Below are positions 1-11,693 of a DNA stretch of 64,000 bases, piece by piece. This stretch comes from Allolobophora icterica (taxonomy: Eukaryota > Annelida > Clitellata > Crassiclitellata > Lumbricidae). The stretch is taken from contig OY744611.1 of NCBI GenBank assembly GCA_963556255.1, positions 31,749,103-31,813,102 of the forward strand, read 5' to 3'. The position numbers and the translations under genes are program-made. Position 1 is the stretch's first letter. The number at the start of each line of letters is the position of its first letter. The notes under the pieces were generated by a model that made no database searches, was not told the origin of the DNA, and saw nothing but the letters and a program-made list of their open reading frames with translations.

Positions 1-809
1 AAAGATTAGAAAAACGGTGTTGGAATTCTTGGAAACCTAAAGAACGCCATGAAAAATCCCAAAGACCAGAAATCTCTGACATGGTAAAAGTGGCGAAGTT
101 AAGTACGATCTTCTCATTTGGCACGCTGCCCCCTTTAGTTAACTTCTGGAACCGCCACTGATCCGACTGAATAGCAGCAGCAGCAGCTGCGGCTGGAACA
201 TCTTTAGACTGCGCAGAAGAGGATAACGAGGAGAAGGCAGAGAGAGTTATACGGCAAGGGGGTGACACGGTGAGGGGGTGACATTGCGAGAGGGTGACAC
301 CGTGAAAGCACCTGGAGCATCTGAAGAAGACTACCGTTGGATGTCGTCTGCCTCCTTCTATGTCATCATCATCATCATCACTCGAGGTTCTGCATCCGTT
401 GCTGCTGCTGTTGATGATGTTGTTGCTGATGGTGATGATGATGATAATGCCAGACGCTCTGTTAGAAAAGACGCAGCTTATACGTGACGAAATAGAAACG
501 GAAGAGATCAAAGGAAGCGAAGGCACAGATATCGACAGACAGCGAATAGGATAAGAAGACTGACATACAGACACACAGATGCACAACAGATACAAAAACA
601 GGCAGACACACAGACCTAGAGACACGCAGATAGACTGACAAGGATACATGACCTTACACATACACATAGACACACACACTCACTCAAACACTGACACATA
701 CAAAGAAACGCAGACACACAGTAGCAAACAGGTACACGAAGATACATACACTGACCAGTGGACACGCGCACATAGACAGATCAATGCAAGGATACATGCA
801 AAGACAAGA

Positions 810-813
<4 letters not shown>
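1..813. other. Gene-free flank with degenerate microsatellites
   Basis: I see no gene here. There are short CAG/GCT runs near 175-195, ATC/GAT and TGC/TTG runs at 360-450, and from about 560 onward a degenerate GACA/CACA-rich tract. Open frames in this stretch are low-complexity products of these repeats. Confidence 0.6.
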
Positions 814-872
<59 letters not shown>

Positions 873-900
873 GTGAGAGAGAGAGTGAGAGAGAGTGAGT

Positions 901-982
<82 letters not shown>
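814..982. repeat. (GA)n microsatellite
   Basis: About 170 bp of nearly pure GA dinucleotides, interrupted by a few GAGT variants between 868 and 904. It sits inside a longer GACA-rich tract. Arg-Glu and Ser-Leu open frames across it are repeat artefacts. Confidence 0.95.
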
Positions 983-986
<4 letters not shown>

Positions 987-1384
987 AGCATTGTGACAGA
1001 GAGCCGACATTGACCATAGTCTTGGTCAGTGATCGACAGACGGTGACAGAATCAGACGGAGAGATCCCAAGACAAAGAAAGACGGGCAGCCAGACATCTT
1101 CACAGTGACAAACAGACAGACACAGAGAGGATGAGACAGAGATGAAGAACGCGTGCCTCTCCTTGCAACTGGGCTTCCGATCGGAGTCGGTCAGTCTCAT
1201 TGGCAGCTGCTGCGTCAAGTTAAGTTCGAACAGCATCTTCTTCTTCAGTTGCGTCTTCGCATCAGCTGCGAACGAAGGAAGAGGAGGAATGGCAGCAGCA
1301 GCAGCCTCAGCATCCGATGACGCAGAACAAGGAGAAAGAAACCAGAAATAAAGACGACAATTAAGGTCAGTCTTCAGCACTTGT

Positions 1385-1760
1385 CTCTGTAGTTAAGGTA
1401 AGCTAAGCCATGGTAAGTAAGGCAAGTTAAGTATGGCAAGGTAAGGGAAGCTAAGGCATTGTAAGTTGAGAAATGTTAAGGTAAGAACCCAACATTACTT
1501 AATCTTACTTAACCTTACTTTACCCTAACAACATGCCTTCCTCGAAAAGGTATGTTAAGCTAAATTAAATTAAATTAAATTAAGGTAAAGGTTGTTTTAT
1601 AAAATTAAGTATTTTAAGTGACGCTACCTATAGGCCTACCCTATATTGAAATTAGGCCTACCTTTACCTTACCATGTCGCATGTTAAGATAAGGTAAAGC
1701 TAAGGTAAGGAGATATAAGGAGAGGTAAGATAAGATATGGTAAGGTAATCGTTCGCGCTT
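1385..1760. repeat. Degenerate GGTAAG-type pentamer cluster
   Basis: Many imperfect copies of (A)AGGTAA/GGTAAG are spread over about 370 bp. Reverse-oriented copies (TTACTTAA, CTTACCTTAC) lie at 1490-1525 and 1660-1680, so the tract can fold back on itself. Similar clusters occur at 17225-17460 and 27780-27985. Confidence 0.65.
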
Positions 1761-2553
1761 CTATCCAACAGTTCATTGCATGAACTGATCGGACGAGATC
1801 CTTCACCACGCTACCCGTTTGAATTCATGAAAACTGAGCAGGGTCGAAGTCATGGTCGCTATAGAAAAACGCGGACATTTACATTTGCGTTTACATCTCT
1901 CAGAGCGTGTACTCTTGCCAAGTTTATCTATGGCCTCTTATAACAAGGCACAATATACGAAATCAACATTTGATCCCAGAGTACTTGACATTTTGACAAT
2001 CTTATCTCGCCTTGAAGACGGAGTGTTGAAAAGCAAACATAGATTCACTGCCTCTACGAGAGCTTTATAAAGTGCCGATATATGATCTTATCTAAAGATT
2101 TTTTCACCTTCGCTATATTGAATGAGGTATCTCACTCGATGATCGCTTCAAGTGAAATCTTAGATAAAGAACTACAGGCTTACACAACACTTGGCCCAAA
2201 TTTCAGGTATACATCAACTCATAACGTATGTTTTAACACAGTAATAATGATAACACTGTGTTATTACAGTAAAGCATCCGACTTACAAATATGTAGGGCC
2301 TAACTATATCGGTTAACAGACGCCAAAAAGTGGACGCAAAGTCGCCGGCATATTTAAGACATTAAGCATTGCCAGTTATTTTGGTCAATCATGTGATAAT
2401 GAAGCATAAATGAACATTACATAGGCCTACCACTACATAAACGAAAACTCTTAAGGTCTTGAACATTTAGACTTAGTGTAAACGCCGACAATGCAGTATC
2501 ATGCGGTCATTATGTGAAACTGTCATCATTTGAATGAGTTGGGTCATTAACAA

Positions 2554-2835
2554 TCATTGTCTCTGCTGATCACACGGAAATGCTAACGCAATGCGACGAT
2601 GGCCACTGCTATCAAATTTCTGTAACACAGCTTCAGCGTCAACAGATGTGTCATGATGAGTGTGCAGCAATGCCAAAGCGTTCAGACGTTCAGCAAAAAT
2701 GGTAGAACGTAGATAGCACTTTAAACGTTTAAGCACTTTAAGGCAACCGAAGCTGCGTTCAGCTGACACCGTGGAAACGGGCATTCTAAGTAAAACAAGA
2801 AAGATATTGGGAGGGGGATAGATGAATGGTAACAC
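2554..2835 (-). pseudogene. hAT transposase C-terminal (dimerisation) fragment
   Basis: An open stretch of 93 codons on the minus strand carries the hallmark of the hAT C-terminal dimerisation region: PVSTVSAERSFGCLKVLK, followed by a YLRST segment and an RLNALALL segment. In intact hAT transposases this lies at the end of a protein of roughly 600 residues. The DDE-type core and BED zinc finger are absent upstream (2836-3400), so this is a 5'-truncated relic and not a working gene. It is distinct from the non-autonomous hAT elements elsewhere in the window, but shows that autonomous hAT elements have existed in this genome. Confidence 0.8.
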
Positions 2836-2839
2836 TCAT

Positions 2840-2932
2840 GGCCAGGAGAGCATTAGATCGCGGTTCGATACCCGTAACCTTCCTCTAGAGTGGACGCCTT
2901 GCATGGCTGCCAAAACGTATGCTTAATTAAGA
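2840..2932 (+). repeat. SINE-like fragment with tRNA B-box
   Basis: Contains GGTTCGATACCCG, a close match to a pol III B box, followed by GCCTTGCATGGCTGCC. The latter 16 bases recur in the SINE at 34086-34369, about 140 bp after its own B-box-like sequence. No A box or clear tail is visible, so the fragment is probably truncated. Confidence 0.45.
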
Positions 2933-3150
2933 TCCAGTCTTGTTGTCCTCGAGACCAAGGTCTTGGTCTCGAGTGCACTCGAGTTCGTTTTTAAAAGTCT
3001 TGGTCTTGGTCTTGAGACCAAAAGTCTTGGTCTTGGTCTTGAGGTTCAAGGTCTTGGTCTTGGTCTTGAGGTTCAAAGTCTTGGTCTTGGTTTTCCAAGA
3101 CCAAGACCAAGACTTTTGTCAATATGAACAGTCATTAATTTTAACACAAA
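2933..3150 (+). repeat. AAGACC hairpin-rich interspersed element, copy 1
   Basis: The hexamer GGTCTT is tandemly repeated (complement AAGACC). At the left is a palindrome with 12-bp arms (CTCGAGACCAAG and CTTGGTCTCGAG) separated by GT. At the right, 13-bp arms (GTCTTGGTCTTGG and its complement) flank a TTTT loop. The element and about 30 bp beyond the repeat (ending AACAGTCATTAATTTTAACA) match 12194-12418 in the opposite orientation, so it is an interspersed unit and not a simple local expansion. Confidence 0.75.
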
Positions 3151-4975
3151 TAAACACGCTCGTATTGTTTACTACGTCATGACGCGTAACGTCCGGAGCA
3201 TAGATATAGGCCTACAAGTAGAGGCTCAGGCTCAGGCTGTAGAGTGTAACCATAGAGCTACAAACAATAGCATATTGTCATTATTGTGTGCACAGTTTGC
3301 TTTTACTAATACATTTTTTTGCCGTCCAGAAATTCTTAAACATTAATTATTTCATACATTTAGATTAAGATATTTACATTAAATTTTGGAGGTTACACTT
3401 AGAGGTTCTCATTATAGTGTCATTATTTTATTATTTCACTGTTTACTGTTTAGCCAAACAAGTAGACGCAAATGCGTCTACTGCGTCCACGTGCCGGCGC
3501 CACTGTCGATTAAAGAAGAAGAGTTGTTGTTGGGATCAGCCAACAGACTTCTAAACCCAATGCCCATTTGTGCTGGCTGGAAGCGCTTACGTTAGGTAGA
3601 CCTAATAATTAGAAGCAAAATAAAACTTCCGTGTACCAAGTGGATCATAGGGGAGGCGTTCCACCCGATCTGTGGTCCTTGTGCGGCGGTTGTCAATTCC
3701 AAAGGTGCGGGAAACAGGATCAGCTCATGGATCGACTTTCCATTTACTTTCCAGCTAAACACGAGCAGTAAATTCTGGCCTATTGTACGGTGATAAAGAC
3801 AAGCGAGCACAATAAATTGAAAGCTGATATGTAAAACCAGATAAATTCATTCAGTTACCTAGATACAAGAGCACTAATATATACTCAGTAAGCTGTATGC
3901 ATGTAATTCCTTGCGTAATTCTACGACAAAATTTGATTGGTAAAGCCAGACAATCAGAGGCACATCAACGCATCAGCGCCTCAACTTCAGATTGATGGCC
4001 TTCGCGCGCGTATTATGTGCTTCAGGAATAAAATGAAATAAATAAATAAATAAGTCATGAATCCGTAATAGAACGAGTCACCGAGAAACTCTCCTAGCGA
4101 ACTTTCTTGTTCTTGAAACATTACATTGACCTCCGGGTAAATAATATTAATGGTTGTTGAACTTCTTTACACGGCGGAAATGTAACTTGGTCACAGCACA
4201 TATTACAGCCGTGACAAAATGTCGCTTCCTATGCCAACACCAGGGAAGTAGTCCGTGTAGCGACTCTGAGCAAGTGGTTTGCGCACTCTTGCCTCTGTCA
4301 CAGGGCGGTATTAATTTTATATCATCGTAAGATGGGAAGTAGAAGGTAAATCATGCGATGCATCCTGACCGCGCACCTTGAGATTCGTCCATTACCAGCT
4401 CAAGGCCAAAATCGGGAAATTGGCTTCTCCATCTACGTTTCACTACGGACATGGAAGCTTAACTCGAATTAGAAGGCGATAAGTGAAATACAAAATATAT
4501 TTCGGGACAAAATTTGCTTTTGTTACTTGTTAAGAAATAGTATACTCCAAATATTAGCAAAAGTTGTGCTCGTTTAAAAAACCAATAATCTTTAACTGCA
4601 TGGATACAAGATGTCGGGTTGCATGTCACAAAAGCTTCAACAGAAAGGTGTCGTCGTTGAACCTGGTTGATGTCTACGAATAAGACCAAAAGTGAGTGGA
4701 AAAACCCTGTGGTCGCACAAGAGCAAATTCTCAGTTCCTCCGCCAATACCGCCACTGACCTACCGTCATCTGCATCAGGCTCCTCTACTCCCCACAGGTT
4801 TCCACTACCATCTGAAGACTCACCTCTTCAAGAATTCCTACGGTGACCGTACCCTAATCCATCCGATCCTCCGTATTCCAAGCTTTCTCGTTCTCAACGA
4901 AACCAGCCGTAGCAGCTGCTCTGCCTCCTATCTCTGGTCTCTCTGGCAACAAGACTCGGACCTCCACTGGACAAT
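3151..4975. other. Intergenic, no supported gene
   Basis: Mostly unique-looking AT-rich sequence. At 4790-4840 a short plus-strand frame reads HYHLKTHLFK, which resembles the extreme C-terminus of CR1/L2-type LINE proteins, but too little is left to call an element. A short AAAT tandem tail lies at 4028-4052. Confidence 0.5.
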
Positions 4976-4984
4976 GTGGACATC

Positions 4985-5378
4985 CAGTGAGTAATCTAGA
5001 CGTCTTTGGGGGGGGGAGTTCCCCCCCAGGATTGATGTTTCCCCCCCCAGAGGCGAGCAATATTACAATGTACAGACCGTCAGGGGAGGAAAAATCCCCC
5101 CCCAGGATCGATGTGGATACATGGTTCCCCCCCCCCCAGAGAGATGGATTCCTAAAAAAAAGTCATCAACTTTTTTGACAGAGGAAAAAAGTAAAAAATT
5201 GGGTGAAGGGCTAAAAAAAAAAAAAAGGTCATCAACTTTTTTCGAAGATGAAAAGTGGAAAAATTTTGGAAAAGTCTGAAACTTTTTAAAGATGGAAGAC
5301 AAAATTTTGTGTCAATTGTTTGCTCCCCCCAGAAACCTGGTTTCCCCTCCCAGACGAGGGGGACTAGATTAAACACTG
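4985..5378. mobile_element. Non-autonomous DNA transposon with G/C homopolymer runs, copy 1
   Basis: The 394-bp element starts CAGTGAGTAATCTAG and ends CTAGATTAAACACTG, giving an inverted terminal repeat of consensus CAGTGNNTAATCTAG. It is bracketed by the perfect 9-bp direct repeat GTGGACATC at 4976-4984 and 5379-5387. The interior has several runs of 6-12 C or G and A-rich stretches but no coding capacity. A 168-bp relative in opposite internal orientation lies at 36111-36278. The superfamily is unassigned: CAGTG-like ends recall hAT elements (8-bp duplication), yet both copies show 9 bp. Confidence 0.8.
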
Positions 5379-5679
5379 GTGGACATCCTCTGATACGACG
5401 CGGCGCTCATGAATAAGCTGGTGCCCTGCGCTTAGCTTTAGTGACCATCTACGCTTTGCGTTGTAACATTTAAGCGTAGACTTTAAAATGATGCCTTTGG
5501 ATGAGAATTAAACCTCAAGCATTTGTGTATTTCCTGCCGTGGTAGGTACTGCTCACTGATGTGCGTATGTGCTTAGGATGTACATTGTACAGTGAACATC
5601 ACATGACCTGTTTTTCCGACAGAATTAAACGCTTGAGAAATCTGCTAATGGTCGAAGTGCGTGAAATCGTATAGCTCTT

Positions 5680-6035
5680 GGCAAAGAGAGGACAGGAAAG
5701 AAAATCCAAGGACATTATGAGAAAACCCGCAAGACAAAAAAAATCATTCGACAGAGAAAACGAGAGAAGTAATCAGAAAATCGACACACAGAGAGAAAGG
5801 GAAATAGAGAGAGGGCAGATGGAGACACGGAGGCAGAGACACATATATAGAGCAGACAGAAAGAAAGAAAGAGTGACAGAGCAAGAGATAGTCGACAGAG
5901 GAACATACGCAGCGACAAACCAAAAGATTAAAATCGAGGCAGAAACAACTTAGACAGAGAGAGAGACAGACAGACAGACAGAGTCAGAGACAGACAGACA
6001 GAGACAGACAGTGACAGAGATTTAGACAGAGCTGA
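5680..6035. repeat. Degenerate GA/GACA microsatellite
   Basis: A purine-rich tract of imperfect GAGA, AGAA and GACA units, ending in GACAGACAGACAGA runs. No gene is seen. Confidence 0.7.
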
Positions 6036-6481
6036 TGTACTTTGTGCCTCATTGTGATCAGGTATTGGTTTGCGATACATGTGTGTTTGTGCGCGCGCTG
6101 ATAAAGTTCATCGAGTGCAAGCAGTGGAAATGGAAAATAATGTAAAATAGTTCGCTCCAGTTAAGCCTTTGCATCAATAGGCTTATCGCTGCCAGCGAAA
6201 CAAGGTCCAACGTTACTTCATTAGAATCGATATTTCTGTGTTAACTAACGCAAACCTCGAGCAACGACTGAACATCTCTCGCGAATTGACAAATGGCCTC
6301 AGGCGTTGCGTTTCACTGTTAAGGGCAGCTGCTCCTTTCTCATCCAGATGCCTTACTTAACTCTCATCCTAGCTTCTTAGGAAGGCTACTAAGGACTTAC
6401 GCCAGAAGGTGTCTGAAGGCCTATGTTTTTATGCATGTATGTATGTATGTATCTATGTATGCATGTATGAATGTATGTATG

Positions 6482-7678
6482 CAGTATTTTTTCAGCCGGA
6501 ACGCGACCGAACGGCGTTCCGGCACCTTTTTTCCCCTACTAAAAATTATTTATTTATTTTAATAATAAAAAAAGAATTTAGTTATTTTAATTCAGGGGTG
6601 GGCAAACTTTTTGCACATGGGGCCACATTAAACCCAAAAAAAATTCGGAGGGCCGGATAACAAATTTTTAACTTTTAATAACGACTAACATGAAAAGAAG
6701 TTAACTTATTTATAATATATTAAATACACTTTGGCTGTCACTAATGAGTTGTAAGCGACTGTGAACATGCATTCAATCAACAAGTTCCCATAATCCGGAT
6801 TGATTGCAATTCACAGTTTGAGTTCAAGTTTAGATCAATTAACTGAGAGCTGTACATGGATTTGTTTATCTTTGTAGTTGAAAATCTTTGTTGACAGATG
6901 TAAGTGGATGCGAATAACACAAACATACATTTTTAAAGCAAAATTTTGCAGATTTGAGAATTTTTCCTTCCTGAGCGAAGAAAAGAGTGTCATTAGGTCT
7001 GATCCTTTGAGCTGTTCTATGCGAACAATGTCACGTTATGGGTCGGTTAACTCCAGCTAAGTTCCGTATATGAGCTAATTAATTGTCAATGTCAAATGTG
7101 AACGATATATAGTAGGCAAAACAAATTCAGCCTCAATTGATTAAAATCCACAAATCGTCTGGTCGACTCTTCTGTCAAACTTGACAGCTGAAGGCTATAT
7201 TTTTTCTACCCTGTAGTTTGCATCTGGAGGGTAGGAAAGTGCCCGTAGTTTTGTTCTTTCATCTGATTTGAAAGCAACATTAGTTGTACTTGAACGGATT
7301 TCACTTCTGCGTACACAGATCATGTGCAAAAACTTCTGCAGAAAAGCCCACAGAGGCAGATTGGCAGAGTTAATGCATAAAGTTGTTATTAAAGACGAGA
7401 CCGGAATTGTAAGTTAGAGGGTAAAACGAAGAAAACTTATCGCTTTCTGAATTTTTAAAAATTTTCTGGAGAATTGTGGGGCCGGATAAAAAGTGTTGGC
7501 GGGCCGGATCCGGCCCGCGGGCCGTAGTTTGCCCACCTCTGTTTTAATTTAATTTCAGTATTGTGAACTGTTTTCAGTGTTTATCAAGACCCCTCCCAAC
7601 TCCCAATCCCGTTTTTCTCTGGCTTTGCCCTCGATTTAGCCCCTTCATAATTGTTCAGTTCTGGAACCTTTTTCCTAG
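6482..7678 (-). mobile_element. Interrupted MITE carrying a nested hAT element
   Basis: The flanks of the nested element at 6593-7541 together match 28687-28945 in reverse orientation. Shared parts are a terminal CAGTATTTTTTCAGCCGGAAC-like block with two GGAACGCG/GGCGTTCC motifs on one side, and a block around TTCAGTTCTGGAACC with a CTAGA end on the other. The nested insertion therefore split an older element. Terminal inverted repeats are not clear at the CTAGA end, so that boundary is approximate. Confidence 0.6.
6593..7541. mobile_element. Non-autonomous hAT element (949 bp) with perfect 8-bp TSD
   Basis: Begins CAGGGGTGGGCAAACTTTTT and ends GTAGTTTGCCCACCTCTG, giving imperfect terminal inverted repeats of the CAGGGGTGGGCAAACT type known from hAT (Charlie-like) elements. 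The 8-bp duplication TTTTAATT lies at 6585-6592 and 7542-7549. There is no transposase frame; the interior is AT-rich and a GC-rich GGGCCGGATCCGGCCCG palindrome lies just inside the right end. A non-autonomous hAT derivative inserted into an older MITE. Confidence 0.9.
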
Positions 7679-7689
7679 ATGAAAGCATT

Positions 7690-7945
7690 GTATGTATGTG
7701 TGTATGCATGTATGTATGTATGTATGTATGTATGTATGTATGTATGTATGTATGTATGTATGTATGTATGTATGTATGTATGTATGTATGTATGTATGTA
7801 TGTATGTATGTATGTATGTATGTATGTATGTATGTATGTATGTATGTATGAATGCATGTAAGTGTGTATGTATGTATGACTTTGTATGTGTTTATGTATG
7901 TATGTATGTGTGTATGTATGTACGTGTTTATGTATATATGTATCT
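7690..7945. repeat. (TATG)n microsatellite
   Basis: A nearly pure TATG run to about 7850, then imperfect units to 7945. The Tyr-Val-Cys-Met open frames over it are repeat artefacts. Confidence 0.95.
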
Positions 7946-10121
7946 ATGTGTAATCTTCAGGGAACTCCTTCTACCTATGGTTCGGTCTATCAATGGCATT
8001 GTTAGCTGGCATAGTTAACCCTTGCGCATGAGAATGTCGTTTCGTGAATAATTTATAATCATTTCCGGAATGTGTATGTCGGGTGAGCACGGGATCTACA
8101 TTAGCGTGGCGTCGATAGAACTTGAATCACACCCTATAAACTTATTTACAATTAGATTAATTTACTTGAACATAACCTCGTTGCTGGTCAAGATGAACAG
8201 AGACGAGGACATGCTGAGGTTAAGTAGGGCTTTATAAAGTATTTGATGCCATAATAGGACCTAGAGGAAGTGTTTATTTCTGTCCTTATTTGTGCCTCGG
8301 TCGAGATACAAAGCCTCCTCCCAAACAGAGTCTCATCTGGACTGAAAAATATCTCCCCGGAGACTGTTTTGTTTCGCAAGGGTCTTCCCCAATGAAATAG
8401 TCTTCCCTGTCTACGTTACAAAGTCGCCCAGACTTAAAGTCACTCCTTGTATTTCGGCTTTCATTTCATTTTAAGAAGGTTTGAATATCATAAGCTACGG
8501 TGTGTGTGGAAGTAAAGCAACCCCTATAAAAGCAATTTATATAACTACGAAGCATTCATAAATATAAGGAAATTCAACTGGATTTTTTTTATCTTCATTG
8601 TAATGGTAACGTGCGTTTAAAGTTTGGACGGCATCCCGTTAAAAAAGTCTCTACGACTTCATTTGTGAGCAGACTCATTAAACCATCGAACTGCTGAGGA
8701 ACGAAAGTTCTGATTTTTATACATCCTGCAATTTGTCCTCCAAATTCCACTGCTTAGTCAGAGAAACAAGTACGTGCGAACAACTTTCCAAGGATGATTA
8801 CACATAGCCTGCCTATACCAAGATCATAAACCAAGCGTGGTACCGGATAGACCACCTTGTCGCACTCTTATATTAATGTGGCTGTAGTAAAATGTATGCT
8901 ACGTAAGTATATTGTTACTGTATGTACGTGTATGTGGTTCAATAAAGTAATGTCAGGAACCCCTGAGCAAACATTGGACGTGATCCTCATTTTACACTGG
9001 AATCAGATTAACCCGATTGAGATTTGTTTTGGCAGAAACTAGAATATATCTACGACTGCCTACGACTTTGCTGTCATTGCGTCGTGAATAATTAAGAGAA
9101 TTCTTAGTGTAACGATCTTTCCTAATTGGTTTCATCATCCGAATGTGTTGCAATAATGCGCCCTTGACATGCATGGACGACTCCAACATCGAACGAACTA
9201 TAGACCGTCTCTGATTCCGTCGACATCAATGACACGGTTTAAATATACAGCACAGCAGACTGCAATACAATACGCAACATAATGATAAAATACAGTGCAA
9301 TAAAATATGTATTGCAAGACAATAATCCAGTACAATACAATTTTGTATATGCACATATTTGTAAACACGTGTGTATGAATGTGCTTTTATAAAAACATTT
9401 TAAAGGTACGGCAAACCTGTCAAGATAAGAAATCTTCAGCCGTTTGAGGAGTTCTGCAAGGCGCCAAAGAAATAAATAAATATACATGCATGCAAACATT
9501 AACAATATTTTAACCGACTTCAAGGTGCTAGCCTCAATAGTGTTTGCTTACAGCAGACATAACTTTGCTGTCGTAATAGTGTGACCTCTTGTGGCCTTTG
9601 TGCCCAAGTGATAAAATTATGTCAATGCAACTGACCCTTAAATGTATTCGGGCAGTTTATAGTAAAAGGCGACTCCATCAGGTGTCCTGTACAGCTGTAA
9701 GCGTTTAAAGTCAGCGTACGATCTTCAGGAGGAGTTGGCAATGGTCCCGGACGAGGAGTCCCACTATGGGAGTCGCCTCATCAATGCCGAATGCCGCAAT
9801 CAGTGTCGATCGATCACTGACAGAACCGTGGCGGAAAAACACGAACAGGTACACAGGAAGAGAGACAAGGTAGAAAGACAGCAAAACGGACAGAGACAAC
9901 AGATACAAAGGCGGACAGACACAGAAAAGAGACAACGCGCAAAGACTCAAATACACGGACTGACAGAAACAGATTAAGTTTAACAGGGTAAACAGACAGA
10001 GACACAGAGAGACAGAGATTGAGATTTGAGAGACAGAGAAAGAGACAAAGAAAAGCACTGAATTAAACAGTGATGGACTGACAGAGACAGATAAGGTCTA
10101 TAACAAGGTAACAAGGTAGAC

Positions 10122-10123
10122 AG

Positions 10124-10190
<67 letters not shown>
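10122..10190. repeat. (TA)n microsatellite
   Basis: About 70 bp of nearly pure TA, in inverted-duplication arm 1; the matching position in arm 2 lacks it. Confidence 0.95.
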
Positions 10191-10194
<4 letters not shown>

Positions 10195-10294
10195 AGCAAT
10201 GAATCAAACAGTGACAGAGACAGACGGAGACAGCGACACATTCGTAAAGAAACAGAAAACAGAGATATAGAGACAAACAGCATAAACAGAACTT

Positions 10295-10778
10295 GAACAA
10301 GAAGAAGAAGGAGGAGGAGGAGCAGGAGGAGAAGAAGAAGAAGAAGAAGGAGGAGGAGAAGAAGAAGAAGAAGGAGGAGGAGGAGAAGAAGAAGAAGGAG
10401 CAGGAGGAGCAGGAGGAGGAGGAGGAGGAGAAGAAGAAGAAGAAGAAGAAGAAGAAGAAGAAGAAGAAGAAGAAGACGAAGAAGAAGAAGAAGAAGAAGA
10501 AGAAGAAGAAGAAGAAGAAGAAGGAGCAGGAGGAGGAGGAGAAGAAGAAGAAGAAGAAGAAGAAGAAGAAGAAGAAGAAGAAGAAGAAGAAGAAGAAGAA
10601 GAAGAAGAAGAAGAAGAAGACGAAGAAGAAGAAGAAGAAGAAGAAGAAGAAGGAGCAGGAGGAGGAGGAGGAGGAGAAGAAGAAGAAGAAGAAGAAGAAG
10701 AAGAAGAAGGAGGAGGAGGACGAGGAGGACGAGGACGAGGAGGACGAGGAGGACGAGGAGGACGAGGAGAAGAGCAGC
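10295..10778. repeat. (GAA/GAG)n microsatellite, expanded SINE tail
   Basis: About 480 bp of GAA with GAG, GCA and GAC variants. It abuts the minus-strand SINE at 10786-11066, and the inverted copy at 53143-53410 is followed by (TTC)n in the same relation. The tract is therefore best read as the 3' tail of the SINE, expanded about six-fold over the other copy (53409-53490). The long Lys/Glu and Ser/Phe frames are artefacts. Confidence 0.85.
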
Positions 10779-10785
10779 ATGTAAG

Positions 10786-11066
10786 CTGGCCGTGAGGCAG
10801 CCATGGTATGAAGTGTTGGCGACTTCATTTTCTTAGCCTCGACATATGAGGGCGGGTGGCCAGTCCTCTCTGTCGCCGTCTCATCTTCCCACCGTTGCTG
10901 TACGTTCAGTGTACACTCATCATAGCTGAGTTGGCTAGGGGTAGAGGTGGAGCAGAAACCTCGAACAAAATTTTTACTCTGATGGGGATTGGAACCCTGA
11001 CCTCAAGAATGACAGTCCAGCACGCTTTTCAATATGCTATCGAACACTCCTTAAAGCAGAACTTGA
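10786..11066 (-). mobile_element. tRNA-derived SINE (copy 1)
   Basis: In reverse complement the 5' part carries GGTCAGGGTTCCAATCCCC, containing a pol III B box, preceded by an anticodon-arm-like CTGGACTGTCATTCTTG. The body is shared with 53143-53410 and ends beside a TTC tail. The acceptor arms do not pair well, so this is a SINE and not a functional tRNA gene. Confidence 0.7.
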
Positions 11067-11522
11067 CAGAGACGGAAACACAGGCAGACAGAGACACAGT
11101 GAAAGACAGAGACACAGTGAGAGACACAGAAAGACATTTTGTCTATGCCCAAAAATGGAAAATCCCGCGTGAGTTGGAAATAATGTTCAGTTTTTAACAT
11201 ACTTTTTCCAATTAAATCGACCATGCTGATAACGCCAGTTGCTGTTGCCAAACTGGATTTTTAAACGGGAGTCCACAATTAATGATATCGGACCGGGACT
11301 TGGTTAGGTGAAACAATAGTTCGGCTATCATAATGATGCACTTTTAATCTTGTGAAATATGTAACGTTATGAACAACATTAACCGCAATTGTTTTATAAT
11401 TGTAAAGTACAACGAATTAACTGATAAATAATACTGGTTGATTACTTCATGTTTGTGTAGGCTCCATGAGTTTGACACCCACACACAGAGCAACACGTAA
11501 AGTCTGATTTTCTGTCTTGTTG

Positions 11523-11693
11523 TCAAGACCTTAAACCTCAAGACCAAGACCAAGACCAAGACCTTGAACCTCAAGACCAAGACCAAGACCAAGACTTTGA
11601 ACCTCAAGACCAAGACCAAGACTTTGAACCTCAAGACCAAGACCAAGACCAAGACCTTGAACCTCAAGACCAAGACCGAGACCAAGACCCAAA
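11523..11693 (-). repeat. AAGACC minisatellite, copy 3
   Basis: Tandem AAGACC units punctuated by TTGAACCTC or TTAAACCTC spacers about every 24-30 bp. It resembles the arrays at 2933-3150 and 12194-12418 but lacks the CTCGAG palindrome at its edge. Confidence 0.8.

Larger units (their letters stand above)
8615..11512. repeat. Inverted duplication, arm 1
   Basis: Sequence blocks of this segment reappear in reverse complement at 52682-55450. Matching pairs are 8617-8745 with 55326-55448, 8870-9150 with 54010-54290, 10200-10290 with 53485-53580, 10786-11066 with 53143-53410, and 11200-11510 with 52690-52960. The arms differ by indels and by lengths of simple repeats. A partial third copy of one end lies near 15115-15180, so either a segmental inverted duplication or two copies of a large uncharacterised repeat is possible. 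Confidence 0.75.

Noticed and set aside
684..1380. Ser-Leu-rich and Arg-Glu-rich open frames of up to 199 codons
   Set aside because: They are translations of the (GA)n tract and its flanks; frames stay open on both strands because the repeat lacks stops.
8000..8614. A third channel gene copy beyond arm 1 of the inverted duplication
   Set aside because: If the arm had carried its neighbour, the promoter or signal-peptide exon should appear on the minus strand left of 8615; no such sequence is present.
9980..10828. A 282-codon Ser/Phe frame and an opposing Lys/Glu frame
   Set aside because: Pure GAA/GAG and TA repeat products with no domain.
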